From: Novosphingobium sp.
GTDB lineage: Bacteria > Pseudomonadota > Alphaproteobacteria > Sphingomonadales > Sphingomonadaceae
Reading direction: 5' to 3'
Length of the DNA: 64,000 bases
Assembly: GCA_024236215.1 (NCBI GenBank)
Contig: JACKKX010000003.1
Coordinates: 186,001-250,000, forward strand
This document shows positions 19,101-28,687 of this stretch, one piece after another. Below the pieces are notes generated by a model, which saw only the letters and a program-made list of their open reading frames with translations, made no database searches and had not been told where the DNA came from. The stretch's first letter is position 1, and each line of letters begins with the position of its first letter. The translations under genes and the position numbers were made by a program.

Positions 19101-19594
19101 GCCTTTCGATCCGTCCTGCCACCGCCGCCGATCTGCCGCTGGTCGCCGCGCTGATCCGCGGCCTCGCCGAATACGAAAAGCTCGCCCACGAGGTCCGCTT
19201 CGATGAGACGGTGCTGGGCGAAAAGCTGTTCGGCCCGCGCCCCTATGCTGAGGTGGCGATTGGCGAGATCGATGGCGAGGCGCAGGGTTTTGCCCTGTTC
19301 TTTCACAACTTCTCGACCTTCGAGGGCAAGCCCGGGATCTACCTTGAAGATCTGTTCGTGCGCCCCGAGGCGCGCGGCAGCGGCCTGGGCAAGGCATTGC
19401 TCGCGCACCTTGCGGCGCTGGCGGTTGAGCGCGACTGCGCGCGGCTCGAGTGGTCGGTGCTCGACTGGAACGAGCCGGCGATAGGCTTCTATAGGAAACT
19501 GGGCGCCAATTTCATGGACGAATGGACCGTGATGCGCGTCGATGGCTCCGCCTTGCAACAACTCGGCGCAAGCGCGCGCTTTTCCGCCGATTGA
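19097..19594 (+). CDS. GNAT N-acetyltransferase, diamine/spermidine acetyltransferase-like
   Basis: 165 residues. The sequence follows the SSAT subgroup: IRGLAEYEKLAHEV, IYLEDLFVRPEARGSGLGKALLAHLA (acetyl-CoA loop RGSGLG) and WSVLDWNEPAIGFYRKLGA. Such enzymes acetylate polyamines or related amines. Coupled to the DMT transporter upstream. Confidence 0.85.
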   Translation: MSLSIRPATAADLPLVAALIRGLAEYEKLAHEVRFDETVLGEKLFGPRPYAEVAIGEIDGEAQGFALFFHNFSTFEGKPGIYLEDLFVRPEARGSGLGKALLAHLAALAVERDCARLEWSVLDWNEPAIGFYRKLGANFMDEWTVMRVDGSALQQLGASARFSAD

Positions 19595-19637
19595 GCCTTG
19601 GCGACTCGCGAATTGTGATGTTATCCACAGCACGGGT

Positions 19638-20342
19638 ATGACTGGGACCATCAATCGCCGCGCCCTGCTGAGGGGAGGGTTCGCCGCCACGGCGGCCTTG
19701 GCCCTGCCCGTGCGCGCGCTGGCCCAATCGCTTTCAGACGAGTTCGACAAGGCCTTTGGCGCCGGCAGCGTGGCCGCAGAAGAGCCGGTGGTTCCCGCGC
19801 TTCCCACAGTGGTCCAGCCCAATCCGGCCTATGACCGGCGCGTGCTGGAGATCGCCAAGCGCGAAGCCGAACGCGCCGGAAGCCGCCTGTGGCGCACCGA
19901 TATCGTCGGGGTGGCCGATTTCGCGCGCCCCTCCACGCTGCCGCGGCTGCACTTCGCCAATCTTGAGAGCGGCACCGTGCGCTCGTTCTACGTTGCCCAC
20001 GGGCGCGGCTCGGATCGTGAGCATTCGGGGTTCCTGCAAAGCTTTTCCAACACCGTCGGCTCGGAGGCGACCTCGCGCGGGGCCTATCTCACCGCCGAAT
20101 GGTATCAGGGCAAATACGGCACCTCGATCCGCCTGCTCGGCCTTGATCAGGACAATTCCAACGCGCTCGACCGGGCGATCGTGATGCATCCGGCCTGGTA
20201 TGCCTCAAGCGACATGATCGCGCGCCAGGGCAAGCTGGGCCGCTCCGAGGGCTGTTTCGCGATGGGGCCGGACCAGTTCAACGAGGCGCTGTGGCACCTT
20301 TCGGGCGGGCGCCTGCTGTTCGCCGACCGGATCGAGGTCTGA
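19638..20342 (+). CDS. Murein L,D-transpeptidase catalytic domain family protein
   Basis: 234 residues. The N-terminus INRRALLRGGFAATAALALPVRALA looks like a twin-arginine signal. The domain carries SFYVAHGRGSD, an HSG, and the cysteine motif LGRSEGCFAMG, the catalytic SxGC of the YkuD-like branch. Expected to be a secreted enzyme acting on peptidoglycan cross-links. A perfect DnaA-box-like TTATCCACA lies just upstream (19621-19629), probably by chance. Convergent with the larger L,D-transpeptidase at 20379-21797. Confidence 0.8.
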   Translation: MTGTINRRALLRGGFAATAALALPVRALAQSLSDEFDKAFGAGSVAAEEPVVPALPTVVQPNPAYDRRVLEIAKREAERAGSRLWRTDIVGVADFARPSTLPRLHFANLESGTVRSFYVAHGRGSDREHSGFLQSFSNTVGSEATSRGAYLTAEWYQGKYGTSIRLLGLDQDNSNALDRAIVMHPAWYASSDMIARQGKLGRSEGCFAMGPDQFNEALWHLSGGRLLFADRIEV

Positions 20343-20378
20343 GCTTTTCGCGCTGACGCGCCGGAACCTTTTTCCTGC

Positions 20379-21797
20379 CTATAGCGGATTGTCGAGGATG
20401 ATCACTTCCTCGCTGGTCTTGCGCTTGCCGTCCCAGGGCTTACGCGGGGCAGCGAAACTCGCCAGCACCGAGGCATCGCGGCCATAGAGATCCTTGAAGG
20501 TCGCAAGCTTGCCGTTGATGTCGGTCGCTACGGTGAAATACATGATATAGATCGGGAAAGTCTTGGTCATCGGCACCTTGGTATAGGTGCCCGAATTGGC
20601 GATCTCGAGGCTTTCGGTGGTCGGCATTCCCGAACCCAGCCGGGCCATGGTCATGCCCAGCTGCACCGCGTTTTCGGTCCGCACGCAGCCGTGGCTGAGC
20701 GCGCGGTTGGGCTGGTTGAACAGCCCGCGCGCGTTGGTGTCGTGCAGGAAGATCGCGTGTTCGTTGGGCATGTCGAGCTTGAGCCGGCCCAGCGAATTGC
20801 CGTTGCCCGGCTGCTGGACGACATAGATCGTCCCATCGGCGGCCTTGGTCACCTTGTAACCTTCGCGCGCCGCCTGCTTGGGGTTGTTATAGAGCCGCGC
20901 GCCCAGCCCTTCGCCAACCACGATCGATTGCGGCACGGTCCAGGTCGGGTTGAAGATCACCCCTTCGACCACCTCGGCGAGCTGCGGGGTGGCGGTCTTG
21001 CCGGGCTTGCCCACGATCGTGCGATAGGACCGGATGATGGTGTTATCGACCGTCAGGCGCAGCTGATATTCGGGGACATTGGTGAAGAGATAGAACTTGC
21101 CCAGATCGCGCTGCAGCCAGCGCCAGCGATCGAGGTTGACCCGCAGCTGTGCCCGGCGGACCTTGTCGGTCTTGGGCGTGGCAGCGAGCGCGGCCTTGAG
21201 CGCCAGATAGTCGGGGTGGGTCGGGGCCAGCGCGGCAATCGCCCCGGCAATGTCATGGCTGGACAGCGCCTGGGCCATCACCGCCGAGGTCGGGCTGGTT
21301 TCGACATCTGGATCGACCACGAACCAGCCCTGGCGGGCGTCCATCCGGGTGCGTCCGTCGCGCATGTCCTCGACCAGCCAGGCGAACGAGCGGCTGGCCT
21401 GGGCGTCAAGCGCAGCGCCCTCGCCCGCGGCAATCGCCGCGCGCAGCGCATCGGGCTGATAGTCGGCAGGCAGCAGCCCGTCCTCGCCGATCGCCATGAT
21501 CGTGGCGAGCAGGGCCTGGGCATCGGCGGCGGGCCAGGCCATCACCGGCTCGTCGAGCGGAACCTGCGCCGGGATCACCGGAGTGGGGGCCGGCTCACTC
21601 GCCTGGGGTGCCGGGGTGGGCACCGAAGCCGGCGCGGGCAACGCGGCCGCCGGAGTGGGCTGAGTAGTCGGGGTGGCCGGAGCCGACGGGGCAGGAGTGG
21701 GCAGGATGTTTTCCGGCTGGCGCGCCGCCGCGGGGATCGCCACTGCCACCAGGGCGATCGCGCTCCATCCCAAACCCTGCTTGCCCCACCGCTTCAT
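20379..21797 (-). CDS. L,D-transpeptidase (YcbB/LdtD type)
   Basis: 472 residues from ATG 21797, with SD-like AGGAG upstream. A signal peptide (LGWSAIALVAVAIPAAA) precedes a 60-residue Pro/Ala-rich linker, then a scaffold domain containing IGEDGLLPADYQPDAL, and the YkuD domain with IFLHDTNARGLFNQPNRALS followed by HGCVRTEN (catalytic Cys). It makes 3-3 cross-links in the periplasm. A classic peptidoglycan-binding domain is reduced or degenerate. Confidence 0.88.
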   Translation of the reverse strand: MKRWGKQGLGWSAIALVAVAIPAAARQPENILPTPAPSAPATPTTQPTPAAALPAPASVPTPAPQASEPAPTPVIPAQVPLDEPVMAWPAADAQALLATIMAIGEDGLLPADYQPDALRAAIAAGEGAALDAQASRSFAWLVEDMRDGRTRMDARQGWFVVDPDVETSPTSAVMAQALSSHDIAGAIAALAPTHPDYLALKAALAATPKTDKVRRAQLRVNLDRWRWLQRDLGKFYLFTNVPEYQLRLTVDNTIIRSYRTIVGKPGKTATPQLAEVVEGVIFNPTWTVPQSIVVGEGLGARLYNNPKQAAREGYKVTKAADGTIYVVQQPGNGNSLGRLKLDMPNEHAIFLHDTNARGLFNQPNRALSHGCVRTENAVQLGMTMARLGSGMPTTESLEIANSGTYTKVPMTKTFPIYIMYFTVATDINGKLATFKDLYGRDASVLASFAAPRKPWDGKRKTSEEVIILDNPL

Positions 21798-22094
21798 CGT
21801 CTGCTCCTGCTTGGAACCGGCCCGGCATGCCATCGTGGCAGCCAGCGTCAGGCTCCTCTTAGCCCGCACTGGCCCGCTCCATCAAGCATCACCCCTGTCG
21901 CAAGGCTGAACGTGCCGCAGACTCCCTGCTGTACCGATACAAGCAGGATTGCTGCAAATTCTCACCGAAAATGCGGATTTTCTCTGCCATTGCGAAAATG
22001 AGAGATCTTGTGGCGGAGGTGTCAGTCCGATGCGAACTTGTCTCCACTCGGTGCAGCCACCGCCGAAGCATCGAGACTTCAGACCATGAGCGAC
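21798..22094. other. Intergenic region without a gene I can support
   Basis: Lower-GC stretch between the L,D-transpeptidase gene and the IS6 remnant. Short frames exist on both strands but none shows family-like composition. It probably includes the downstream end of the degraded IS. Confidence 0.5.
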
Positions 22095-22545
22095 TACTAC
22101 ACAACCAGAGCTGCTGAGCGTCGTTCCTTTGTTGGATTGAAGATCGACGAGGAGTGTTCCGAATTGAAGTGGTTGTCCATGCTCTTCATCTGCCCAATCC
22201 GCTGCATCGCGCGTTCTCTTTGCTGGAACGGGAGGTGTGAATTTTCAACTCGGTCGCTTAGGTGGCGACCAACTTCCCGGCGCCCCTCCTTCCCTAGGTC
22301 ACGCAACGCCAGTGCTGGACATCTCACGTTCGGTTGATCCGCTGTATCCGGATGTCAACCGCGAACACTGGGCCAAGCATGTTCCACAAGAGCCGCACCG
22401 TCTCATGGAACAACTCGAGACCGTGCTCGAATATCAGGTCCTCGACGTTTCGTAGGCTACGCTGGAACCTCAACAAATCATGACGCTATGCCGGATCACC
22501 TCCGGCGACGAGGGGAATAGCGAAACGGCTAATCAGTCCTTCCAG
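22095..22545 (-). pseudogene. Degraded IS6-family transposase
   Basis: Fragments of an IS6-type transposase can be followed on the minus strand in several frames: SPEVIRHSV, then after a frameshift LRFQRSLRNVEDLIFEHGLE and HETVRLLWNMLGPVFA (N-terminal HTH region), then, in a third stretch, ALRDLGKEGRREVGRHLSD, RVENSHLPFQQRERAMQR and KERRSAAL (C-terminal end of the DDE domain). The central part with the catalytic aspartates is missing and there are frameshifts and stops. It is a fossil insertion and marks this intergenic region as a past integration site. Confidence 0.72.
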
Positions 22546-22642
22546 GGCGTGGCATACTCCCGCCCCATGCCCGCCCCTATCACTTTCCGGTGCATTCCTT
22601 CTGACAATGCCACAAGAAATACCGGATCTAAGAATGGGCGCT

Positions 22643-23890
22643 CTACTCGTGTCCTTCGTCGACTGCTGTTGTCACAGCGACGTCCATCGTCACGTTGCCG
22701 AGGGTGCGCATCAGATCGGGCAGCATTTCCACGGCGACAAGTAGCCCCAGCGGGGTTACCGGCACACCCATTGCCATCGCAATCGGCCCGACCGAAATGA
22801 TAAAGCTAAGAGTGCCGGGCAACGAGACTGAACTGAGCGAAACCAAAAATGCGACCACCACGCCTGCTGCCAGCGCCGGAACTGACAGCGGTGTGCCGGT
22901 AAGATAGGCGGCGTAGATCGCCACCCCCAGGTTCATTGCCGGGCTGGTGCCGCGAAAGATCGCCACCGCCAGCGGCAGAACGAAGTCAGAGGTCGATTCG
23001 CGCACGCCCAGCCGCCGTGACGCCGCGAGCATCGCGGGCAGGCAGGCGAGCGAGGACTGGGTAGAGATCGCCACGGCATGGACCGGCAACATCGCGCGCG
23101 CAAAGGCGCCAAGCTTCTGCTTGCCCAGCCACACAGCCAGGACATAGCCGCCCAGCATCACCACCGTCCCAGCCGCGACCACCACCAGAATATAGTGCGC
23201 CAGCGCGCCGATCGCGTCGGGTCCGCTTTTGGCCCCCAGCGAGATCGCCAGCCCGAACACTCCGATCGGCGCCAGCATCAGCACCCAGCCGACGATCACC
23301 ATCATCGCTGCGGCCAGCCCTTCAAAAACCAGTGACAATTGCTGCCGAGGCGCAGCCGCGATCCGTGTCGCCGCGAGCGCCAGTAGTGAAACGAACAGCA
23401 CCAGCGGCAACATTGCCCCCGAGGCTGCAGCGGCGAAGATATTCTCGGGCATCATCGCCATCAGGATGTCCGCTGCGCCGGGAACCTGGCCCGCAGGAGC
23501 CGCACCGCCGCTCAGCGCGGCTACCGCGCGCGCCGGGATCGGCGCAACGGTAAGCAGGAACGGCACTAGCAGCACGGCCATTGTCCCGGCGGCAAACAGC
23601 ACTGCGACGAACAGGCCCACCGCGCGCCGGGCCAACCGATCGCCCCCGGCGGCGGCCAGGGTCTGGGAGATGCCGGTATAGACCAGCCCGACCACCAGCG
23701 GCAGGATCGTAAGCTGGAGCGCCCGCAGCCACAGGGCGCCTGCTGGAGCCGCAAAGGCAAGCACACTGTCTAGCATGGCGGTGCCGCGCAGCAATTCGCC
23801 AACCACGAAGCCCAGCACCAGCCCGGCAAAGGTCAGCGCGGCGGGTACCTTGATCTCGGGGAAACCCGCTGGTGCTTCGCTCGATTCCAT
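22643..23890 (-). CDS. Dicarboxylate/amino acid:cation symporter (DAACS family)
   Basis: 415 residues. Multi-pass membrane protein with [20 protein letters not shown] (helix 2/3 region), the HP1-like serine-rich loop [18 protein letters not shown], and the TM7 NMDGT-equivalent degenerated to [15 protein letters not shown]. These features fit the GltP/DctA fold, which imports C4-dicarboxylates or glutamate with H+ or Na+. The substrate motif is divergent, so specificity is open. I start at ATG 23890 because the upstream 34 codons overlap the divergent glmM start. Confidence 0.83.
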   Translation of the reverse strand: MESSEAPAGFPEIKVPAALTFAGLVLGFVVGELLRGTAMLDSVLAFAAPAGALWLRALQLTILPLVVGLVYTGISQTLAAAGGDRLARRAVGLFVAVLFAAGTMAVLLVPFLLTVAPIPARAVAALSGGAAPAGQVPGAADILMAMMPENIFAAAASGAMLPLVLFVSLLALAATRIAAAPRQQLSLVFEGLAAAMMVIVGWVLMLAPIGVFGLAISLGAKSGPDAIGALAHYILVVVAAGTVVMLGGYVLAVWLGKQKLGAFARAMLPVHAVAISTQSSLACLPAMLAASRRLGVRESTSDFVLPLAVAIFRGTSPAMNLGVAIYAAYLTGTPLSVPALAAGVVVAFLVSLSSVSLPGTLSFIISVGPIAMAMGVPVTPLGLLVAVEMLPDLMRTLGNVTMDVAVTTAVDEGHE

Positions 23891-23981
23891 TCTTGCCCCC
23901 GGTCCTTGTTTTGACCGCGTGACTTTAGCGGCCCAAAGCGACATAGCAATTCGCCAAGGAATTGATGCTACGGACTGTGCG

Positions 23982-25322
23982 ATGGGACGCAACTATTTCG
24001 GTACCGACGGGATTCGCGGGCTAACCAACGCCGGGGTGATGACCGCCGCCACCGCGATGAAGGTCGGCCAGGCCGCAGGGCGCCGCTTTCTGCGCGGCAA
24101 GCACCGCCACCGCGTGGTGATCGGCAAGGATACTCGCCTTTCCGGTTACATGCTGGAAAACGCGCTGGTAGCGGGGTTCACCAGCGTGGGGATGGACGTG
24201 GTGCTGCTAGGCCCGATGCCGACGCCGGGTGTGGCGCTGCTAACGCGTGAGCTGCGCGCCGATGTCGGGGTGATGATCTCGGCCAGCCACAACCCTTACG
24301 AGGACAACGGCATCAAGCTGTTCGGCCCTGACGGGTTCAAACTTTCCGACGCCGACGAACTGGCGATCGAGACCATGCTGGGCGAAGAACAGGCACTTGC
24401 CCCTGCCGCCGAGATCGGTCGGGCGCGGCGGATCGACGATGCGCGCGGGCGCTATATCCACGCGGTCAAGGGATCGCTGCCCGACGACGTGCGGCTCGAC
24501 GGTCTCAAGATCGTGGTCGATTGCGCCAACGGCGCGGCCTATCAGGTCGCTCCTTCGGCGATCTGGGAACTGGGCGCCGAAGTGGTCGCGGTGGGGGTTT
24601 CGCCCAACGGCATCAATATCAACGACAGGTGCGGATCGACTCACCTCGGGCTGGTCAAGGAAACGGTCGTGGCCAGCGGCGCCGATATCGGCATCGCACT
24701 CGATGGCGATGCCGACCGCCTGATCGTGGTCGACGAAAAGGGCCAGACGGTCGATGGCGATCAGATCATGGCGCTGATCGGCACCCGGCTGGCCGCCCAG
24801 GGCGCGCTGCGCGGCGGCGGCGTGGTGGCGACGGTGATGTCGAACCTGGGACTGGAGCGCTGCCTTGCCGGACAGGGCCTGGAATTGATCCGCGCCAAGG
24901 TGGGTGATCGCTATGTGCTCGAAGCGATGAAGGCCGGAGGTTACAACGTCGGGGGCGAGCAGAGCGGCCACATGATCCTGCTCGATCACGGCACCACCGG
25001 CGATGGCACCGTGGCTGCGCTGCAAGTGCTGGCCGCGCTGGTCAAATCGGGCAAGCGCGCCAGCGAATTGCTGCACTTGTTCGATCCCGTGCCGCAATTG
25101 CTCAGGAACGTGCGTTTTGCCGGAGGCAAGCCGCTGGAGCAGACGCGGGTCAAGGCCGTGATCGCCGAAGCCGAGGCTCAACTCGCCGGCAGAGGCCGTC
25201 TCGTTATTCGCCCCTCGGGGACCGAACCGGTGATCCGGGTGATGGCCGAAGGCGACGATGCCACCGAAGTCGAACAGGTGGTCGCGGCGATTTGCGACGC
25301 GGTACAGGAGGCCGCCGCCTGA
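23982..25322 (+). CDS. glmM: Phosphoglucosamine mutase
   Basis: 446 residues. The start [13 protein letters not shown] is typical; the catalytic serine is Ser102 in [12 protein letters not shown], the metal loop is DGDADR (about 243-248) and the phosphate-binding loop is RPSGTEP near the C-terminus. It converts glucosamine-6-P to glucosamine-1-P for UDP-GlcNAc and hence peptidoglycan and LPS; essential. Its TGA overlaps the ATG of the next gene (TGATG). Confidence 0.96.
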   Translation: MGRNYFGTDGIRGLTNAGVMTAATAMKVGQAAGRRFLRGKHRHRVVIGKDTRLSGYMLENALVAGFTSVGMDVVLLGPMPTPGVALLTRELRADVGVMISASHNPYEDNGIKLFGPDGFKLSDADELAIETMLGEEQALAPAAEIGRARRIDDARGRYIHAVKGSLPDDVRLDGLKIVVDCANGAAYQVAPSAIWELGAEVVAVGVSPNGININDRCGSTHLGLVKETVVASGADIGIALDGDADRLIVVDEKGQTVDGDQIMALIGTRLAAQGALRGGGVVATVMSNLGLERCLAGQGLELIRAKVGDRYVLEAMKAGGYNVGGEQSGHMILLDHGTTGDGTVAALQVLAALVKSGKRASELLHLFDPVPQLLRNVRFAGGKPLEQTRVKAVIAEAEAQLAGRGRLVIRPSGTEPVIRVMAEGDDATEVEQVVAAICDAVQEAAA

Positions 25323-25546
25323 TGCTGGAAATGCGCCCCGATTGCGAAAAGTGCGGCACGGACCTGCCGGCCGAGCTGCCCGGAGCCTTTATCTGCAGTT
25401 TCGAGTGCACCTTCTGCACTGAGTGCGCCGACGCGCTCGACGAGCGTTGCCCCAATTGCGGCGGCGAGCTGCTCGACCGGCCAACCCGGGCGAAGCGCCA
25501 TCACGCCAAGAGCCCGCCTTCGAGCGAACGGAAGTTCAGGGGCTGA
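25322..25546 (+). CDS. DUF1272 zinc-ribbon protein
   Basis: 74 residues. Cysteine pairs (CEKC, CSFECTFCTEC, CPNC) build a small zinc-binding domain, with the start [16 protein letters not shown] characteristic of DUF1272. It overlaps glmM and thiD by one base each in TGATG arrangements, so all three are translated together. Function unknown. Confidence 0.85.
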   Translation: MLEMRPDCEKCGTDLPAELPGAFICSFECTFCTECADALDERCPNCGGELLDRPTRAKRHHAKSPPSSERKFRG

Positions 25547-26295
25547 TGCCCCCGCCGCGCATCCTGACCATTGCCGGGTCCGACAGCTCGGGTGGGGCAG
25601 GAATCCAGGCGGATATCAAGACCATCACCGTGCTTGGCGGCTATGCGATGAGCGCGGTTACGGTGCTGACCGCGCAGAATACGCTTGGCGTGACCCTGAT
25701 CGAACCCGCCAGCCCGGCGATGGTCGCCGCCCAGATCGACGCCTGCATGGATGACATCGGCGCCGATGCGGTCAAGATCGGGATGCTCGGTTCGGCGGGG
25801 ATCGCAACAGTGGTTGCGGACCGGCTTGAAGAAATCGGCATTCCGGTGGTGTTCGATCCAGTGATGGTTGCCACCAGCGGCGCGGCGTTGGCCGACGCGG
25901 ATACGATCGCCGCATTCGAGCGGCTGATGAAGCTCGCCACCTTGACCACACCTAACGTCGCCGAGCTTGCGGCGCTGGGCGGGCACGAAGCCATGCTGGC
26001 GCGCGGCGTAGCCTATCTCGCCAAGGGCGGCGATGCCGAGGGCGAGCGCGTGGAAGATGTGCTGGTCCTTCCGGGTGAAGCCCCGCACGTCATGGCCGGA
26101 ACCCGCATCCACACGCGCCATACCCACGGCACCGGCTGTACGCTCTCCAGCGCCATTGCCACCTATCTGGGCAAGGGGCTGGCGCTGGCCGAAGCGGTTG
26201 ACCGGGCGCGACTGTTCGTGCGCAGCGCCCTGCGCGCCGCGCCGGGATTCGGCCAGGGCAGCGGCCCCCTTGGCCACGGCGAAGCGCGGGGCTGA
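25546..26295 (+). CDS. thiD: Hydroxymethylpyrimidine/phosphomethylpyrimidine kinase
   Basis: 249 residues. The ribokinase-like fold starts ILTIAGSDSSGGAGIQADIKT; VFDPVMVATSG and the anion-hole/catalytic HTHGTGCTLSSAIA (with the base in GTGCT) follow. It phosphorylates HMP and HMP-P in thiamine synthesis. No TPP riboswitch is visible and the gene is embedded behind glmM and DUF1272. Confidence 0.93.
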   Translation: MPPPRILTIAGSDSSGGAGIQADIKTITVLGGYAMSAVTVLTAQNTLGVTLIEPASPAMVAAQIDACMDDIGADAVKIGMLGSAGIATVVADRLEEIGIPVVFDPVMVATSGAALADADTIAAFERLMKLATLTTPNVAELAALGGHEAMLARGVAYLAKGGDAEGERVEDVLVLPGEAPHVMAGTRIHTRHTHGTGCTLSSAIATYLGKGLALAEAVDRARLFVRSALRAAPGFGQGSGPLGHGEARG

Positions 26296-26298
26296 CCC

Positions 26299-27171
26299 TC
26301 AGTCGAGCTCGTAGAACCGTTCGATCACGTGCCAGGCCTCTTCGGCGGTTTCGGCCCAATGGAACAGTTGCAGGTCCTGGCGGTTGATTACCCCTTCATC
26401 GGCCATGGCCTCGAAGTTGATGATCCGGTTCCAGTAATCCTTGCCGAACAGCAGGATCGGGATCGGCTTCATCTTGCCGGTCTGGACCAGGGTGAGCAGC
26501 TCGAGAAACTCGTCGAGCGTGCCGAACCCGCCCGGAAACACCGCCACCGCCTTGGCGCGGAGCAGGAAATGCATCTTCCTGAGCGCGAAGTAGTGAAACT
26601 GGAAGGCCAGACGCGGGGTGACGTAGGGGTTGGGGGCCTGTTCGTGCGGCAGCACGATGTTGAGCCCGATCGTCTCCGCTCCGGCCTCTACCGCGCCGCG
26701 ATTGGCCGCTTCCATGATCGAGGGGCCCCCGCCTGAGCAGACCACGAATTCTCGCATGCCCTTTTCGACGATCGCCTTGCTTGAAGCGATGTACGCGAGC
26801 TTGCGGGCTTCCTCATAGTATTTCGCATTGGCCGCCAGCCGCTCGGCCACGGCCTTACGCTCGGGCGGAGCATTGGCGATCAGCTCCTGTGCAGCCTCGG
26901 GTGAGGGAATGCGCGCCGAGCCGTAGCAGACCAGGGTCGAGCCGATATTGGCCTCTTCGAGCAGCATCTCGCACTTGAGCAGTTCCAGCTGGAAGCGCAC
27001 CGGGCGCAGTTCCTCGCGCAGCAGGAAATCCGTATCACGAAAGGCCAGCTTGTAGGCCGGGCTGCGGGTTTGCGCTGTTTCGTGGCTCTGGGCCTCGACG
27101 AAGCCCGCCTCCTGCTCGGCCTTGTAGAAACGGCGGCGATGGAGGCGCTTTTCCTCTTCTTCTTCTGTCAT
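26299..27171 (-). CDS. LOG-family (TIGR00730) protein, long form
   Basis: 290 residues. A charged N-terminal extension (MTEEEEEKRLHRRRFYKAEQE) of about 75 residues precedes the Rossmann core, with TLVCYGSARIPSP, VVCSGGGPSIMEAANRGA and PGGFGTLDEFLE. The family motif PGGxGT is intact, predicting nucleotide 5'-monophosphate phosphoribohydrolase activity. Convergent with thiD, 3 bp apart. Confidence 0.86.
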   Translation of the reverse strand: MTEEEEEKRLHRRRFYKAEQEAGFVEAQSHETAQTRSPAYKLAFRDTDFLLREELRPVRFQLELLKCEMLLEEANIGSTLVCYGSARIPSPEAAQELIANAPPERKAVAERLAANAKYYEEARKLAYIASSKAIVEKGMREFVVCSGGGPSIMEAANRGAVEAGAETIGLNIVLPHEQAPNPYVTPRLAFQFHYFALRKMHFLLRAKAVAVFPGGFGTLDEFLELLTLVQTGKMKPIPILLFGKDYWNRIINFEAMADEGVINRQDLQLFHWAETAEEAWHVIERFYELD

Positions 27172-27258
27172 TGCCTCTTTCTCATCCGCATCACCGGACC
27201 TGTCAAAGGAAAACGCGCACGCCGAGCGGCGGGCGGGACAGGGTCAGCGATGTGGGAA

Positions 27259-27332
27259 TGGATGCCCGACGAGGATTCGAACCTCGATTGACGGAGTCAG
27301 AGTCCGTAGTCTTACCTTTAGACGATCGGGCA
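27259..27332 (-). tRNA. tRNA-Gln (anticodon CTG)
   Basis: Complete cloverleaf on the minus strand: acceptor TGCCCGA/TCGGGCA, anticodon stem ACGGA/TCCGT with loop CTCTGAC (anticodon CTG), T arm GAGGTTCGAATCCTC, and encoded CCA. Confidence 0.96.
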
Positions 27333-27472
27333 ACAGGCGGGTGCCTCTAGGGCGGTGACGGCGCCTCGTCAAGCCGCGCGGCGAGAGTGCTTGCCCCGCT
27401 TCGGCGAGCGGTCTACCAAGGCGCCAGGTACCCGCCGCGTTCGGCGGGAAAACGATAACGAGTGCAAGTGAC

Positions 27473-28687
27473 ATGGCGGAGAAACTTCCGCCGGCGATGC
27501 GCGAGGAGAACGATTGCGGGAATAATGGACTGACGGAGCCGCGCGAGAACGCGCCCTCGCTTTCCAGTTCCGCTTCGCCCCAGCGCCGGCCCGGCGGCCG
27601 AACCGAACAGGATGGCCCGCGTGCAGGCGCGGCCCCGGCAGAGTGGCGTTCGCCGCCCTTCCATCGCCAGGCCTTTGCCGCGATCGACCTTGGCACCAAC
27701 AACTGTCGCCTCCTGATCGCGCGGCCCGATGGCGAGAATTTCACTGTGATCGATGCCTTCAGCCGTGTGGTGCGGCTGGGCGAGGGTCTTGCGCAGACCG
27801 GCAGGCTGAGCGAGGCGGCGATGGAGCGCGCGCTCGGCGCGCTCAAGGTCTGCGCCGAAAAGCTTCGGCGCCGGAATGTCCATCTGGCCCGCTCGGTCGC
27901 CACCGAAGCGTGCCGCCGCGCCGAAAATGGGCCTGAATTCATCGAGCGGGTGCGGCGCGAAACCGGCATCGCCCTCGATATCATCAGCGCCAAGGAAGAG
28001 GCGCGCCTGGCTGTTCTGGGTTGCCATCTGCTGCTCGAACAGGGCGAAGGCCCGGCAATGGTGTTCGACATCGGCGGCGGATCGACCGAACTGGTGCTGG
28101 TCGAATCGCGCGGCGGCGAAGTCCCGCGCATCCACGACTGGCAAAGCGTGCCCTGGGGCGTCGTCTCGCTGAGCGAAACCTGCGGCAAGGAGCCGGCGGG
28201 CGACGAGGCGCGCGCCGAACGCTATGCCAGGATGAAGCGGCTTGTTCGCGAAAGCCTCTCGCCGCTGACCGAGCGGATCGCCGAGCGCTTCGGCCCCGAT
28301 CACGATCCCGCCGGAATGCGGCTGCTGGGAACCAGCGGAACGGTTACCACCCTGGCTTCGGTCCATCTCGAGCTGCCTCAGTACGATCGGCGCGCGGTCG
28401 ACGGGTTGATCGTGCCGACCCTGGCGATGCGTGATATTGCCGCGGCGCTTGCAGCCATGCCGCCGCAGAAACGGCGTTCGCAGCCGTGCATTGGCGGCGA
28501 ACGGTCCGATCTGGTGGTAGCGGGCTGCGCGATCCTTGAGACGATCATCGAACTGTGGCCGACCGAGCGATTGGGGGTTGCCGACCGGGGTATCCGCGAA
28601 GGCATCCTGCGCAGCCTGATGCGGGCGGGAAGCGCCGCCGAGCAGAGCCGCGCCGCACTGCGTCAGGCCCGGCGGGAAGCGCGATGA
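27473..28687 (+). CDS. Ppx/GppA-type exopolyphosphatase/pppGpp phosphatase
   Basis: 404 residues. The ASKHA fold shows AAIDLGTNNCRLLIA (phosphate 1), FDIGGGSTELVLVE (phosphate 2) and LLGTSGTVTTLA. It degrades polyphosphate and/or pppGpp. The first ~57 residues are a low-complexity Ser/Pro/Arg extension not seen in the family core; translation may start further in, although no better ATG with an SD is visible. The stop overlaps rlmE (ATGA), a conserved alphaproteobacterial pairing. Confidence 0.88.
   Translation: MAEKLPPAMREENDCGNNGLTEPRENAPSLSSSASPQRRPGGRTEQDGPRAGAAPAEWRSPPFHRQAFAAIDLGTNNCRLLIARPDGENFTVIDAFSRVVRLGEGLAQTGRLSEAAMERALGALKVCAEKLRRRNVHLARSVATEACRRAENGPEFIERVRRETGIALDIISAKEEARLAVLGCHLLLEQGEGPAMVFDIGGGSTELVLVESRGGEVPRIHDWQSVPWGVVSLSETCGKEPAGDEARAERYARMKRLVRESLSPLTERIAERFGPDHDPAGMRLLGTSGTVTTLASVHLELPQYDRRAVDGLIVPTLAMRDIAAALAAMPPQKRRSQPCIGGERSDLVVAGCAILETIIELWPTERLGVADRGIREGILRSLMRAGSAAEQSRAALRQARREAR

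Noticed and set aside
19621-19629. DnaA box TTATCCACA as part of a replication origin
   Set aside because: A single box, no cluster, no AT-rich unwinding region and no dnaA/parAB neighbours.
22237-22455. 72-codon plus-strand frame as a small gene
   Set aside because: It is antisense to the IS6-type remnant and has no ribosome-binding site.
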